Part shown: positions 7,832 through 16,082 of the stretch, piece by piece
Layout: each line of letters starts with the position of its first letter
Position numbering within the stretch: position 1 is the stretch's first letter
NCBI GenBank assembly: GCA_013042125.1
Contig: JABDQS010000130.1
Coordinates: 1-21,365 of the forward strand
Length of the DNA: 21,365 bases
Direction: 5' to 3'
Source: Eudoraea sp.
GTDB taxonomy: Bacteria; Bacteroidota; Bacteroidia; Flavobacteriales; Flavobacteriaceae
Made by a program: the position numbers and the translations under genes
Notes under the pieces: model-generated
What the model saw: the letters and a program-made list of their open reading frames with translations, nothing else
What the model was told of the DNA's origin: nothing
Databases searched by the model: none

Positions 7832-8578
7832 ATGAATAAAGAAAGTAACATATATACAGTTCTTTTTGCCGGCGCTATGGTGATCGTGGTTGGTAGTATT
7901 TTGGCCTATCTGGCTTCGGCACTAAGTGCAAAGATCAAAGAGAACGAACGCTTCGAGAAGCAGCAGAATATTTTGTATGCTATGGGAGTGAATCAAAATG
8001 AGGGCGAAGGCAGTGTCAATTTTGTGCCTACTGACAGGGTAGAACAAGAGTTTTCATCCTTTATTACGGAACAACTCGTTATTGAAGGCGATAAGATCAC
8101 TGAGGATGATCAGGCTTATTTAATAAACATCAAAAAACAACTTGATCTGATAAAAGATGGTAAAACACCAAAACTACCTGTTTTTATTGGAGAGAAGGAT
8201 GGCGAGACTTTTTACATAGTTCCTATGTACGGGAAAGGACTCTGGGATGCCATTTGGGGATTTATGTCACTGGATAAGAACATGACAGTTCAAGGCGTTT
8301 ATTTTGATCACAAAGCGGAAACTCCTGGCCTGGGTGCCAATATCAAACAGCGTTACTTCATGGATGATTTTAAGGGGGAAACCATTTTGAATGGTTCGCA
8401 ATATACCGGGATCAAAGTCGCTAAGGGAAATAATGATCCGGTGAATAATATCAAGGACGATAATGAAGTAGATGCTCTTGCAGGAGCTACTATTACAGGA
8501 GACGGTGTATCTGCGATGATCTCCAAGACCGTGAATCTGTACAAGGATTATTTTGAATCGTTAAGAAATAAAGGATAA
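7832..8578 (+). CDS. nqrC: Na+-translocating NADH:quinone reductase subunit C
   Basis: NqrC carries a covalent FMN in the periplasmic part of the pump and relays electrons between the 2Fe-2S centre of NqrD/E and the FMN of NqrB. The 248-aa product has one N-terminal transmembrane helix (about 8-30) and then a soluble FMN-binding domain. The flavinylation motif is canonical, DALAGAT with the acceptor Thr220, preceded by the TPGLGANI segment typical of the fold. This motif is the expected substrate of the ApbE encoded 3 kb downstream. One base separates its stop from the nqrD ATG, so the two are almost certainly cotranscribed and probably translationally coupled. Confidence 0.96.
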   Translation: MNKESNIYTVLFAGAMVIVVGSILAYLASALSAKIKENERFEKQQNILYAMGVNQNEGEGSVNFVPTDRVEQEFSSFITEQLVIEGDKITEDDQAYLINIKKQLDLIKDGKTPKLPVFIGEKDGETFYIVPMYGKGLWDAIWGFMSLDKNMTVQGVYFDHKAETPGLGANIKQRYFMDDFKGETILNGSQYTGIKVAKGNNDPVNNIKDDNEVDALAGATITGDGVSAMISKTVNLYKDYFESLRNKG

Positions 8579-8579
8579 G

Positions 8580-9227
8580 ATGGCACTACTTACTAAAAAA
8601 GATACCAAACTAATATTAGATCCTTTAGCGGATAATAACCCTATTACCATTCAGGTACTCGGAATTTGCTCTGCATTAGCGATCACCGCCGAATTAAAGG
8701 CTTCTATAGTAATGGCTTTGTCAGTGCTATTTGTAATGGGTCTGGGGAATGTAGTGATCTCCTTGATGCGTAATATAATTCCATCCAAGATCAGGATCAT
8801 TGTTCAGTTGGTGGTTGTGGCCGCTCTTGTGATCATTGTAGATCAGGTACTAAAAGCTTTTGCCTATGAATTGAGCAAGACCCTGGCAGTGTTTGTTGGC
8901 CTTATCATTACCAACTGTATTATCATGGGAAGATTTGAGGCATTTGCACTTGGAAATGGCGTTTGGCGTTCCTTCCTCGATGGTATTGGAAATGCCGCCG
9001 GCTACGGAATCATCTTGGTCATAGTCGGGTTCTTCCGGGAATTGCTCGGCTCTGGCACTCTGCTTGGTTTCCCCGTATTGGGAAATCCAATAGAAAAAAC
9101 GGGATTGTATTCAATAGGGTACGAGAATAATGGCTTTATGTTGCTATCTCCAATGGCACTGATAGTGGTCGGACTTCTGATCTGGGTACAACGGTCCCGA
9201 AACAAAGCATTAATTGAAGAGAATTAA
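8580..9227 (+). CDS. nqrD: Na+-translocating NADH:quinone reductase subunit D
   Basis: NqrD is one of the two homologous inverted membrane subunits that form the sodium-pumping core; with NqrE it holds an intramembrane 2Fe-2S cluster. The 215-aa product has about six hydrophobic helices. The two cluster cysteines are present as Cys30 (QVLGICSALA) and Cys113 (LIITNCIIMGR), matching the positions known in Vibrio (29 and 112). The usual GNGVWRSFLDGIGNAAGYG segment follows. Length and motifs are ordinary for the family. Confidence 0.96.
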   Translation: MALLTKKDTKLILDPLADNNPITIQVLGICSALAITAELKASIVMALSVLFVMGLGNVVISLMRNIIPSKIRIIVQLVVVAALVIIVDQVLKAFAYELSKTLAVFVGLIITNCIIMGRFEAFALGNGVWRSFLDGIGNAAGYGIILVIVGFFRELLGSGTLLGFPVLGNPIEKTGLYSIGYENNGFMLLSPMALIVVGLLIWVQRSRNKALIEEN

Positions 9228-9248
9228 AATAGACCTTAAACACACAAT

Positions 9249-9986
9249 ATGTTAGAACACGTAGAATTATTTTTTAAGTCTATTTTCATAGATAATATGG
9301 TATTTGCCACCTTCCTGGGAATGTGTTCCTATTTGGCAGTATCCAAGAAGGTAGCTACCGCAGTAGGACTGGGGGCCGCGGTTATTTTTGTATTGGCCGT
9401 CACGGTTCCTCTGAACTGGTTGCTGGATCAATATCTCCTGCGGGATGGAGCTTTGGCTTGGTTAGGACCAGAGTATGCCGACTATAATTTAAGTTTCCTT
9501 TCTTTTATTCTATTTATTGCAACCATTGCCACCATGGTGCAACTGGTTGAGATAGTAGTGGAAAAGTTTTCTCCGGCCCTATATAATTCATTGGGGATCT
9601 TTCTTCCGTTGATCGCAGTAAACTGTGCCATCCTTGGAGGCTCACTTTTTATGCAAGCCAGGGAGATCTCATCACTCGGCCTTGCCTTTAATTACGGCTT
9701 TAGTTCCGGAATTGGCTGGTTCCTTGCAATTCTTGCCATAGCTGCCATCCGGGAAAAGATCAGATATTCCAATGTGCCACCACCCTTAAGGGGCTTAGGG
9801 ATCACCTTTATAATTACCGGACTTATGGCCAAAGGATTTATGAGCTTTGGAGGAATGCTGACAGGAGGAGATGAAGCTCCCGCTCCGGAACCTACCACTG
9901 CGCAGAAAGTTGAGAAAGACAAAACAACATTGGAAAAAGAGGAGCAGGACAAAGCTGTCTCTTATAACACACTAGTAAAAGAATAA
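9249..9986 (+). CDS. nqrE: Na+-translocating NADH:quinone reductase subunit E with an extended C-terminal tail
   Basis: NqrE pairs with NqrD in the membrane core. Cluster cysteines are Cys26 (LGMCSYLAV) and Cys126 (AVNCAILGG). The family normally ends shortly after the ITFIITGLMAKGFMSF segment (about residue 200; Vibrio NqrE is 198 aa). Here 245 residues are encoded, and the last 40 or so form a soluble tail: a Pro/Ala/Glu stretch (209-216), then Lys/Glu-rich sequence (220-235) likely to be helical. The tail is in frame with no sign of a frameshift, and nqrF starts 2 bases after the stop. A 21-base gap to nqrD is the largest in the operon. Whether such a tail is common in Flavobacteriia I cannot verify here. 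Confidence 0.95.
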   Translation: MLEHVELFFKSIFIDNMVFATFLGMCSYLAVSKKVATAVGLGAAVIFVLAVTVPLNWLLDQYLLRDGALAWLGPEYADYNLSFLSFILFIATIATMVQLVEIVVEKFSPALYNSLGIFLPLIAVNCAILGGSLFMQAREISSLGLAFNYGFSSGIGWFLAILAIAAIREKIRYSNVPPPLRGLGITFIITGLMAKGFMSFGGMLTGGDEAPAPEPTTAQKVEKDKTTLEKEEQDKAVSYNTLVKE

Positions 9987-9988
9987 GA

Positions 9989-11296
9989 ATGATATTAGCT
10001 ACAAGTACATTTGGTACTATTTTAATTACGGTTATAGCATTTATGGTGCTACTACTTCTATTGGTGGCCCTATTGCTTTTTACAAAAGAAAAATTATCTC
10101 CTTCGGGCCCCGTTACTATTACCATCAACGGGGAGAAAAAAATAGAGGTTGCCTCAGGGAATTCATTATTGTCTACCCTGGGTAATCAAAAGATCTTTCT
10201 TCCATCGGCTTGTGGTGGTGGTGGAACCTGTATTCAGTGCGAATGTCATGTATTGGCTGGTGGTGGTGAGGCTTTGCCAACAGAAACCCCTCATTTTTCA
10301 AAAAGGGAATTGAACCATGGGGCCCGTTTAGCCTGTCAGGTAAAGGTAAAACAAGACATGGATATTACCATTCCTGAAGAAGTATTCGGGATCAAGAAAT
10401 GGGAAGGAACCGTAGTTAGAAATTACAACGTGGCTTCCTTTATTAAGGAATTCGTAGTAAAGATCCCTGAGGATATGAATTACAAAGCAGGTGGGTATAT
10501 TCAAATTGAGATCCCTCCCTGTGAGATAAAGTTTTCAGATATGGATATTACCGCTCATCCTGAAGAACACGAAACACCAGATAAATTTCAGACAGAATGG
10601 GATAAATTTAACCTGTGGCCTTTGGTGATGAAGAATACTGAGGTTGTTGAGCGAGCTTATTCCATGGCCTCCTATCCTGCAGAAGGAAGGGAGATCATGC
10701 TGAATGTCAGGATCGCTACCCCACCATGGGACCGTGCTAAGAATGGATGGATGGATGTGAATCCCGGAGTAGCCTCTTCATATATATTCGGTCAGAAAGA
10801 AGGAGATAAGGTTACCATTTCAGGGCCTTATGGCGAATTCTTTATCAACGAATCAGATTCAGAAATGTTATATGTTGGCGGAGGTGCCGGTATGGCACCA
10901 ATGAGATCTCATTTGTATCATCTGTTCAAGACCTTAAAGACAAATAGAAAGGTGACCTACTGGTATGGAGGTCGCTCTAAAAGGGAATTATTTTATATAG
11001 ATCACTTTAAAAGCCTGGAAAAGGAATTTCCAAATTTCAAATTCTATATGGCCTTATCGGAACCAATGGAGGAAGATAAATGGAAAGTAAAGGAAGATCT
11101 TGATGGGCCCGGTGATGGTTTTGTCGGTTTTATTCATAATTGTGTGATCGATAATTATCTGAACAAGCACGAAAGTCCGGAAGACATTGAACTTTATTTC
11201 TGTGGCCCTCCTTTAATGAACAAAGCGGTACAAAAGATGGGAGAGGATTTTGGAATTCCCGATGAGAACATACGTTTTGATGATTTTGGAGGATAA
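9989..11296 (+). CDS. nqrF: Na+-translocating NADH:quinone reductase subunit F
   Basis: NqrF is the NADH-oxidising input subunit. The 435-aa product has an N-terminal transmembrane helix (about 10-32). A plant-type 2Fe-2S domain follows with ligands Cys75, Cys81, Cys84 and Cys116 (CxxxxxCxxC...C). Then comes a ferredoxin-NADP reductase-like module with the flavin motif RAYSMASYP, the nucleotide-binding YVGGGAGMAPMRSHL, and a FCGPP motif near the C terminus ending in FDDFGG. An extra cysteine, Cys86, lies two residues past Cys84. It is the last gene of the operon, followed within 25 bases by an intrinsic terminator. Confidence 0.96.
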   Translation: MILATSTFGTILITVIAFMVLLLLLVALLLFTKEKLSPSGPVTITINGEKKIEVASGNSLLSTLGNQKIFLPSACGGGGTCIQCECHVLAGGGEALPTETPHFSKRELNHGARLACQVKVKQDMDITIPEEVFGIKKWEGTVVRNYNVASFIKEFVVKIPEDMNYKAGGYIQIEIPPCEIKFSDMDITAHPEEHETPDKFQTEWDKFNLWPLVMKNTEVVERAYSMASYPAEGREIMLNVRIATPPWDRAKNGWMDVNPGVASSYIFGQKEGDKVTISGPYGEFFINESDSEMLYVGGGAGMAPMRSHLYHLFKTLKTNRKVTYWYGGRSKRELFYIDHFKSLEKEFPNFKFYMALSEPMEEDKWKVKEDLDGPGDGFVGFIHNCVIDNYLNKHESPEDIELYFCGPPLMNKAVQKMGEDFGIPDENIRFDDFGG

Positions 11297-11320
11297 CAGA
11301 ACCTATAATTAATCAAAAAG

Positions 11321-11349
11321 AACCGATATCTGTACATATCGGTTTTTTT
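11321..11349 (+). terminator. intrinsic terminator of the nqr operon
   Basis: A perfect 9-bp stem, AACCGATAT (11321-11329) / ATATCGGTT (11336-11344), has a 6-base loop and a T-run to 11349. It lies 25 bases after the nqrF stop and 14 bases before the ATG of the 118-aa gene. The downstream genes would therefore be expressed by read-through or from a promoter I could not identify. Confidence 0.85.
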
Positions 11350-11363
11350 GATACCAAAAGATT

Positions 11364-11720
11364 ATGAAAGCACTTACGGAACAAGAGCTGCATAACCTAG
11401 CCATGAATATCGTGGGAAAGGAATTGGAAGCCGAAGGTTTTGAGTTCATGGGGGTAAATAGCAAGTTGAAGAAGAATCCTCAATTTGTATGTCTTAAAGA
11501 GAAGGAATTGCATTTTATTGTGGTGCGGAGTATTCGGTATCCTGAGGACCCAACCAAGTACGACACTGCGCTTATGACAAAGATCAAGGAACACGCTTTA
11601 AAACACGAGGCCAGGACCTATTTTGCAGGGGTTGGACTCTCCAATGCGGCAGATCGTACCCAAGCTGTATTTCTAAATCAAGATTATATCGTAGAATATG
11701 AGGGCCTTATTGAGATCTAA
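11364..11720 (+). CDS. conserved hypothetical protein between nqrF and apbE (118 aa)
   Basis: Function not recognised with confidence. The product is a small soluble protein with no signal peptide or membrane segment. An N-terminal helix (residues 3-21) is followed by GFEFMGVNSKLKKNPQF, a strand pair (FVCLKEKELHFIVVRSI, about 38-54), a long helix around KIKEHALKHEARTYFAG, and a C-terminal part ending YIVEYEGLIEI. The helix-hairpin-strand-helix order resembles the PD-(D/E)XK nuclease-like fold of the YraN/UPF0102 type, but the catalytic D and ExK positions seem to be replaced, so if related it is probably inactive as a nuclease. Such proteins next to nqr genes are sometimes labelled as an NqrF subunit, which the sequence does not support: there is no iron-sulfur or flavin motif. 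Its end overlaps the apbE start by 23 bases, so the two are likely coupled. Confidence 0.75.
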   Translation: MKALTEQELHNLAMNIVGKELEAEGFEFMGVNSKLKKNPQFVCLKEKELHFIVVRSIRYPEDPTKYDTALMTKIKEHALKHEARTYFAGVGLSNAADRTQAVFLNQDYIVEYEGLIEI

Positions 11721-12726
11721 ACGTACATTCTTTATATTCCCAATACTGTCATTTATGCTGATCTCTTGTCAGCAACAAGGGCAATGGATCAAAAACACTA
11801 ATACCGGGGAAGCCCTCGGAACCTCTTACAGCATAATTTATTTGGCAAAGGATTCGTTAGATCTTCAGCAGGGGATAGATTCCGTATTTCAGGTGGTGAA
11901 CGCCTCCATGTCTACTTATATTCCGAGTTCAGATATTTCCAGGATTAATAAGGGAGATTCTACGGTAGTGGTCGATGCCATGTTCAGGGAAGTGATGGTA
12001 ATTTCAAATGAGGTGTATAACGCAACCAATGGCTATTTTGATCCTACAGTAGGGATCCTTGTCAATGCCTGGGGTTTTGGCCCTGGAGCGCAAACCTCTA
12101 TGGATAGTGCTACCGTAGCGACTCTAAAAAATTTTGTTGGTCTGGATAAAATTAAGGTAACAGAAGATTTCAGGATCAGAAAAGAAGCAGCAGAGATACA
12201 GATCGATTTTAATGCTATTGCAAAAGGGTACGCCATAGACAGGCTGGCGGCATTTTTAGATGGGAAAGAGCTTCAAAATTATCTGGTTGAAGTAGGAGGA
12301 GAGTTGGTGGCCAAAGGAGAAAATAAACTTAAATCTCAGGAATGGGTTGTGGGGATTGATGACCCTCAGGTTAGCCTGGGTCGTCAACTAAAGATCACTC
12401 TGAATCTCAAGGACGAGGCTTTAGCTTCTTCAGGGAATTATCGAAAATACCGTATAGATTCGCTTACGGGTCAGAAATATGTGCATACAATAGATCCCAT
12501 AACCGGATTCACGAAGAATTCGAATGTACTTGCTGCCAGTGTCATTGCCCCATCCTGTGCGGTAGCCGATGCTTATGCAACGGCTTTTATGGCCATGGAT
12601 CTGGAAGCCTCTATTGCACTGCTCAATTCGAAAGAGGGACTTGAAGGGTATTTGATCTTTCTGGATGAGGAAGGAGAAGTAAACGAATTTATGACCCCCG
12701 GATTTAGGGTGAAGGTAAGGCGATAA
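11698..12726 (+). CDS. apbE: FAD:protein FMN transferase (ApbE), lipoprotein
   Basis: ApbE cleaves FAD and attaches FMN through a phosphoester bond to threonine in flavoproteins such as NqrB and NqrC. The 342-aa product starts with a lipoprotein signal peptide; the lipobox LISC gives lipidated Cys24, so it should act in the periplasm. Family motifs are GTSYSI (about 41-46), DPTVGILVNAWGFG, IDFNAIAKGYAID, a YLVEVGGELVAKG segment, HTIDPITGF and the metal-binding region DAYATAFMAM. The ATG at 11698 is preferred because it gives a full signal peptide; a TTG at 11710 is the only close alternative. It overlaps the preceding 118-aa gene by 23 bases. Its natural substrates, NqrC Thr220 and the NqrB Thr225 candidate, are encoded just upstream. 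Confidence 0.95.
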   Translation: MRALLRSKRTFFIFPILSFMLISCQQQGQWIKNTNTGEALGTSYSIIYLAKDSLDLQQGIDSVFQVVNASMSTYIPSSDISRINKGDSTVVVDAMFREVMVISNEVYNATNGYFDPTVGILVNAWGFGPGAQTSMDSATVATLKNFVGLDKIKVTEDFRIRKEAAEIQIDFNAIAKGYAIDRLAAFLDGKELQNYLVEVGGELVAKGENKLKSQEWVVGIDDPQVSLGRQLKITLNLKDEALASSGNYRKYRIDSLTGQKYVHTIDPITGFTKNSNVLAASVIAPSCAVADAYATAFMAMDLEASIALLNSKEGLEGYLIFLDEEGEVNEFMTPGFRVKVRR

Positions 12727-12738
12727 TCAGGCCTTTTT
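12717..12738 (+). terminator. weak candidate terminator spanning the apbE and methyltransferase stops
   Basis: AAGGC (12717-12721) / GCCTT (12731-12735) with a 9-base loop runs into a short T-run (12734-12738). The stem is only 5 bp. It overlaps the stop codons of both convergent genes, which leave no intergenic space. Confidence 0.25.
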
Positions 12739-13494
12739 GACAAGAGGAATGATCTCTCTTTGAGCCAGGCGATACCGGTCAACATCCACTTTTGAAAGTT
12801 TTGAGGCGTAAGGAACCGGACTTACAATAAAACCTGCCTTTTCTAATATTTCAAAATAATCGCGGCCATAGATACGAACATGGTCATATTGCCCAAAGAC
12901 CTCAGCCCGTTGTTTTTTGTCTGTAATACTATCATCTTCAAAAGTACTGGTCCTATCCAGATCTTGAGGGACCTGAAAAATGCCCCATCCTCCGGGTTTC
13001 ATGACCCTTAATAATTCGGACATAGCCTTCTTATCATCCGGAATATGTTCCAGCACGTGGTTACAAAGGATAACATCGTAACTATTATCTTCAAATGGGA
13101 GGTCGCAAATATCAGCTTTTACATCTGCCAGCGGTGAATTCAGATCAGTAGTGGTATAGTTGAGGTTATTGAGTTTCCTAAATCGTTTGTAAAAAGCTCG
13201 TTCAGGTGCAAAGTGTAACACCTTGTTCTGTTTAGAAAAAAAATCAGTTTCGTTCTTTAAATAAAGCCACAGTAACCTATGCCTTTCAAGAGATAGGGTA
13301 GAGGGGGATAGTACATTTTCACGAGGATGTTCATATCCGTATGGCAGAAATTTTCGAAACTGTTTTCCGTCAATGGGATCCGTATATCGATCTCCTTTAA
13401 GCGTAAGGGCAAGTAAGGGTCTTACGAGATAGCTGAATTTGATCAACAAAGGTCTGGGAAACAACTTTAATATTAATTTGAAGAACTGTTTCAC
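12727..13494 (-). CDS. class I SAM-dependent methyltransferase (Methyltransf_11-like)
   Basis: A 255-aa methyltransferase with unknown substrate. The SAM-binding core starts with VLHFAPERAFYKRF (motif I position, without the classic GxGxG). The TTTDLN acidic strand end, the KADICDLPFEDNSYDVILCNHVLEHIPDD segment typical of Methyltransf_11 proteins, and VMKPGGWGIFQVP follow. A basic, hydrophobic N terminus (about 1-35) could associate with membrane but is not a clear signal peptide. Its stop codon directly abuts that of convergent apbE. It lies 15 bases after map on the same strand, so it is probably the last gene of a gpmI-map-methyltransferase operon. Confidence 0.85.
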   Translation of the reverse strand: MKQFFKLILKLFPRPLLIKFSYLVRPLLALTLKGDRYTDPIDGKQFRKFLPYGYEHPRENVLSPSTLSLERHRLLWLYLKNETDFFSKQNKVLHFAPERAFYKRFRKLNNLNYTTTDLNSPLADVKADICDLPFEDNSYDVILCNHVLEHIPDDKKAMSELLRVMKPGGWGIFQVPQDLDRTSTFEDDSITDKKQRAEVFGQYDHVRIYGRDYFEILEKAGFIVSPVPYASKLSKVDVDRYRLAQREIIPLVKKA

Positions 13495-13509
13495 TCCTTT
13501 ATTTAAATG

Positions 13510-14328
13510 TTAAAGCTGCAACTTTGAAGTTCTGTACGTGTCTTCCTCATTACTCTTTATACCCAGTGCATCATAAATATATTGAAAGGTAGACAGAAGT
13601 TCCGGTTTTCCATTTACAAGTGCAACATCATGTTCAAAATGGGCACTGGGTTTTCCATCTGCGGTAAGGATGGTCCAACCATCGGGCAATTGTTTTATTC
13701 TTCTGGTTCCCATGTTCACCATAGGTTCTATGGCCACTACCATACCTTCTACGAATTTCTTACCTCTTCCTCTTTTCCCATAATTAGGCATTTCAGGTGC
13801 TTCATGCAGTTTTTTACCTAAACCGTGACCTACAAGTTCGCGAACAATGCCATAGCCATGAGCTTCACAATACTGTTGAATGGCGAACGCAACATCACCT
13901 ACGCGATTGCCAATTTTAAATTGTTCTATCCCAATATAAAGCGATTCCTTGGTGATCTTTAAAAGTTTTTTTGTTTCAGGCAATACTTCACCAACTTCAA
14001 AGGTGTAGGCATGATCGCCATAGAATCCATTTTTTAGAGATCCGCAATCTACCGAGAGTATGTCCCCGTCCTTGAGCGGTTCATCACTTGGTATACCATG
14101 TACCACCTGTGCATTGGGACTTAGATTCAAGGTATTTGGAAAATCGTACATGCCCAAAAATCCGGGTTCTGCTCCATGATCCCGAATAAAGGTTTCGGCT
14201 AGTTTATCCAAGTATAATCCTGTTACCCCCGGTTTTATTTCGGATGCCAACATTCCCAATGTTTTTGAAACTATGAGGGCGCTTTCGCGCATCAGTTCAA
14301 TTTCTTCGGGTGTTTTTACTTCGATCAT
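13510..14328 (-). CDS. map: type I methionine aminopeptidase
   Basis: Removes the initiator methionine from nascent proteins. The 272-aa product shows the full set of di-metal ligands: Asp94 (SVDCGS), Asp105 (GDHAYTF), His168 (GHGLG), Glu201 (AIEPM) and Glu232 (FEHDVA), each three residues before its E. coli counterpart. His77 in VVHGIP is the conserved substrate-contact histidine. The LHEAPEMPNYG segment is typical for the family. It starts at the ATG complement 14326-14328, 22 bases after gpmI, with no promoter seen between, so it is likely cotranscribed with gpmI. The C terminus has an extra 25 or so residues (TYRTSKLQL end) beyond the shortest bacterial enzymes. Confidence 0.96.
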   Translation of the reverse strand: MIEVKTPEEIELMRESALIVSKTLGMLASEIKPGVTGLYLDKLAETFIRDHGAEPGFLGMYDFPNTLNLSPNAQVVHGIPSDEPLKDGDILSVDCGSLKNGFYGDHAYTFEVGEVLPETKKLLKITKESLYIGIEQFKIGNRVGDVAFAIQQYCEAHGYGIVRELVGHGLGKKLHEAPEMPNYGKRGRGKKFVEGMVVAIEPMVNMGTRRIKQLPDGWTILTADGKPSAHFEHDVALVNGKPELLSTFQYIYDALGIKSNEEDTYRTSKLQL

Positions 14329-14350
14329 ATTCTACCTGCTTCCTATTCTT

Positions 14351-15874
14351 TTATACCAGTGATTTCTGGGTCATAGCATCCGGTTGTTTCAGACCCATCA
14401 TATGAAGGATGGTTGGTGCTATATCGCCCAGGACCCCGTTTTTCACTTCCTTAATGTCCTTATCTACTACTATCAGCGGTACCGGGTTGGTGGTATGAGC
14501 CGTATTTGGGCTTCCATCCGGATTTACCATGGTATCACAATTCCCATGATCTGCAATGATCAACGTACTATACCCATTTTCCAGACCGGCAGTCACCACT
14601 GCTTCAGCACAACTGTCTACCGTTTCCACGGCCTTTATTGCTGCTTCCATGACACCTGTGTGCCCTACCATATCGGGATTTGCAAAATTCAGACAGACGA
14701 AATCGGCTTCACCTTTCTGCAATTCCGGGATAATAGCATCTCTGATATCGTAAGCACTCATTTCGGGTTTAAGATCATAGGTGGCTACTTTTGGGGAGGG
14801 ACACATTATGCGCGACTCACCATCAAAAGGTACTTCCCTGCCTCCGTTAAAGAAGAAAGTAACATGCGGATATTTTTCTGTTTCGGCGATCCGTATTTGT
14901 TTTTTCCCCTGGTTGGCTAGGATTTCACCAAGGGTATCGCGAAGGTTGTCTTTATCATAGACCACTTTGATCCTTTTATAGGAATCGTCATAGTTGGTCA
15001 TGGTAACGTAGTACAATTTGAGTGCCTTCATATTAAATTCAGGATGATCCTTTTGTGAAAGCACTTCTGTTAGTTCACGACCCCGGTCTGTCCTGAAATT
15101 AAAAAATATCACAACGTCGTCTTCTTTTATGGTTGTCAGAGGAGATCCCTTGTCATCGGTGGCAACAATAGGTTTCAGGAATTCATCTGTTAGACCGTTA
15201 TCATAATATTTTTGGATCGTTGATAGGATATCTGTGGCCCTTTCACCTTCGCCCTTTACAACCATATCATAGGCCAACTGCACCCGTTCCCAGCGTTTAT
15301 CGCGGTCCATAGCGTAGTAACGACCAATAACACTCGCAAGTTTCGCACTCTTATCTTTACAGAAATGTATCAGGTCTTCCATAAATCCTTTTCCACTCTT
15401 CGGATCTACATCACGCCCATCGGTAAAGGCGTGGATAAATACATTCGGAAGAGCATTATCTTCCGCAGCAGATATCAATCCTTTCAAATGGTTGATATGG
15501 CTGTGAACACCACCATCGCTCACCAAGCCCAGAAAATGAACATTTTTTTTATGTTCTTTTGCATAGAGAAAAGCTTCTTTGATCACCTTCTCATCTTTAA
15601 GTGTATCGTCATTTACTGCCTTATTGATCTTAACCAGATCCTGGTAAACGATCCTGCCTGCACCTAAGTTCATATGGCCCACTTCACTATTTCCCATTTG
15701 GCCTTCTGGCAGGCCCACATTCATCCCATCGGTGAGAAGATTGCTATTGGGATATTTTTTATAGAGAGAGCTGACAAATGGGGTATTGGCCTGATCAATA
15801 GCAGATACTTTTGGATCCGGAGATTTCCCCCAGCCATCAAGGATCATCAAGATCACTTTTTTATGCATTTCCAT
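14351..15874 (-). CDS. gpmI: 2,3-bisphosphoglycerate-independent phosphoglycerate mutase
   Basis: Interconverts 3- and 2-phosphoglycerate in glycolysis and gluconeogenesis through a phosphoserine intermediate, using Mn2+. The 507-aa length is typical of the cofactor-independent, alkaline-phosphatase-superfamily enzyme. Seen are the metal-binding LMILDGWG (Asp13), the NSEVGHMNLGAGR loop with the phosphorylated Ser63, HAFTDGRDVDPKSG, FFNFRTDRGREL, and the C-terminal metal site IIADHGNCDTM. Start is the ATG complement 15872-15874; the Met at residue 3 is an equally possible start. A -7 promoter element lies 23 bases upstream. It heads the probable operon with map and the methyltransferase. Confidence 0.96.
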   Translation of the reverse strand: MEMHKKVILMILDGWGKSPDPKVSAIDQANTPFVSSLYKKYPNSNLLTDGMNVGLPEGQMGNSEVGHMNLGAGRIVYQDLVKINKAVNDDTLKDEKVIKEAFLYAKEHKKNVHFLGLVSDGGVHSHINHLKGLISAAEDNALPNVFIHAFTDGRDVDPKSGKGFMEDLIHFCKDKSAKLASVIGRYYAMDRDKRWERVQLAYDMVVKGEGERATDILSTIQKYYDNGLTDEFLKPIVATDDKGSPLTTIKEDDVVIFFNFRTDRGRELTEVLSQKDHPEFNMKALKLYYVTMTNYDDSYKRIKVVYDKDNLRDTLGEILANQGKKQIRIAETEKYPHVTFFFNGGREVPFDGESRIMCPSPKVATYDLKPEMSAYDIRDAIIPELQKGEADFVCLNFANPDMVGHTGVMEAAIKAVETVDSCAEAVVTAGLENGYSTLIIADHGNCDTMVNPDGSPNTAHTTNPVPLIVVDKDIKEVKNGVLGDIAPTILHMMGLKQPDAMTQKSLV

Positions 15875-15896
15875 CGGTGATATTCAATTTATCTTT

Positions 15897-15904
15897 CAAA
15901 AATA
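15897..15904 (-). promoter_or_regulatory. -7 promoter element of gpmI
   Basis: On the minus strand TATTTTTG matches TAnnTTTG exactly. Transcription would begin about 15 bases before the gpmI ATG. No good -33 box is seen at 18-21 bases. Confidence 0.5.
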
Positions 15905-16002
15905 GTATGATTTTATGGGGATTACCACATTTCCCCTTCCTTTTTCATAAGGAAGAGAGAATTGAGAGGGAAGAATACTCGCTGATAGTTTAAGAGTAGA
16001 TT

Positions 16003-16035
16003 TGTTAAAAAACAAAAAACCCGGTATTTACCGGG
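16003..16035 (-). terminator. intrinsic terminator of the 55-aa membrane protein gene
   Basis: A perfect GC-rich inverted repeat, CCCGGTA (16020-16026) / TACCGGG (16029-16035), is followed on the minus strand by TTTTTTGTTTTTTAAC. It lies about 48 bases past the stop of the small gene and before the gpmI promoter, which isolates gpmI from it. Confidence 0.85.
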
Positions 16036-16082
16036 AATAAAGGCGCATACGAAATAGCCCAAGTGTTCTCGCAAAAGGGTTT

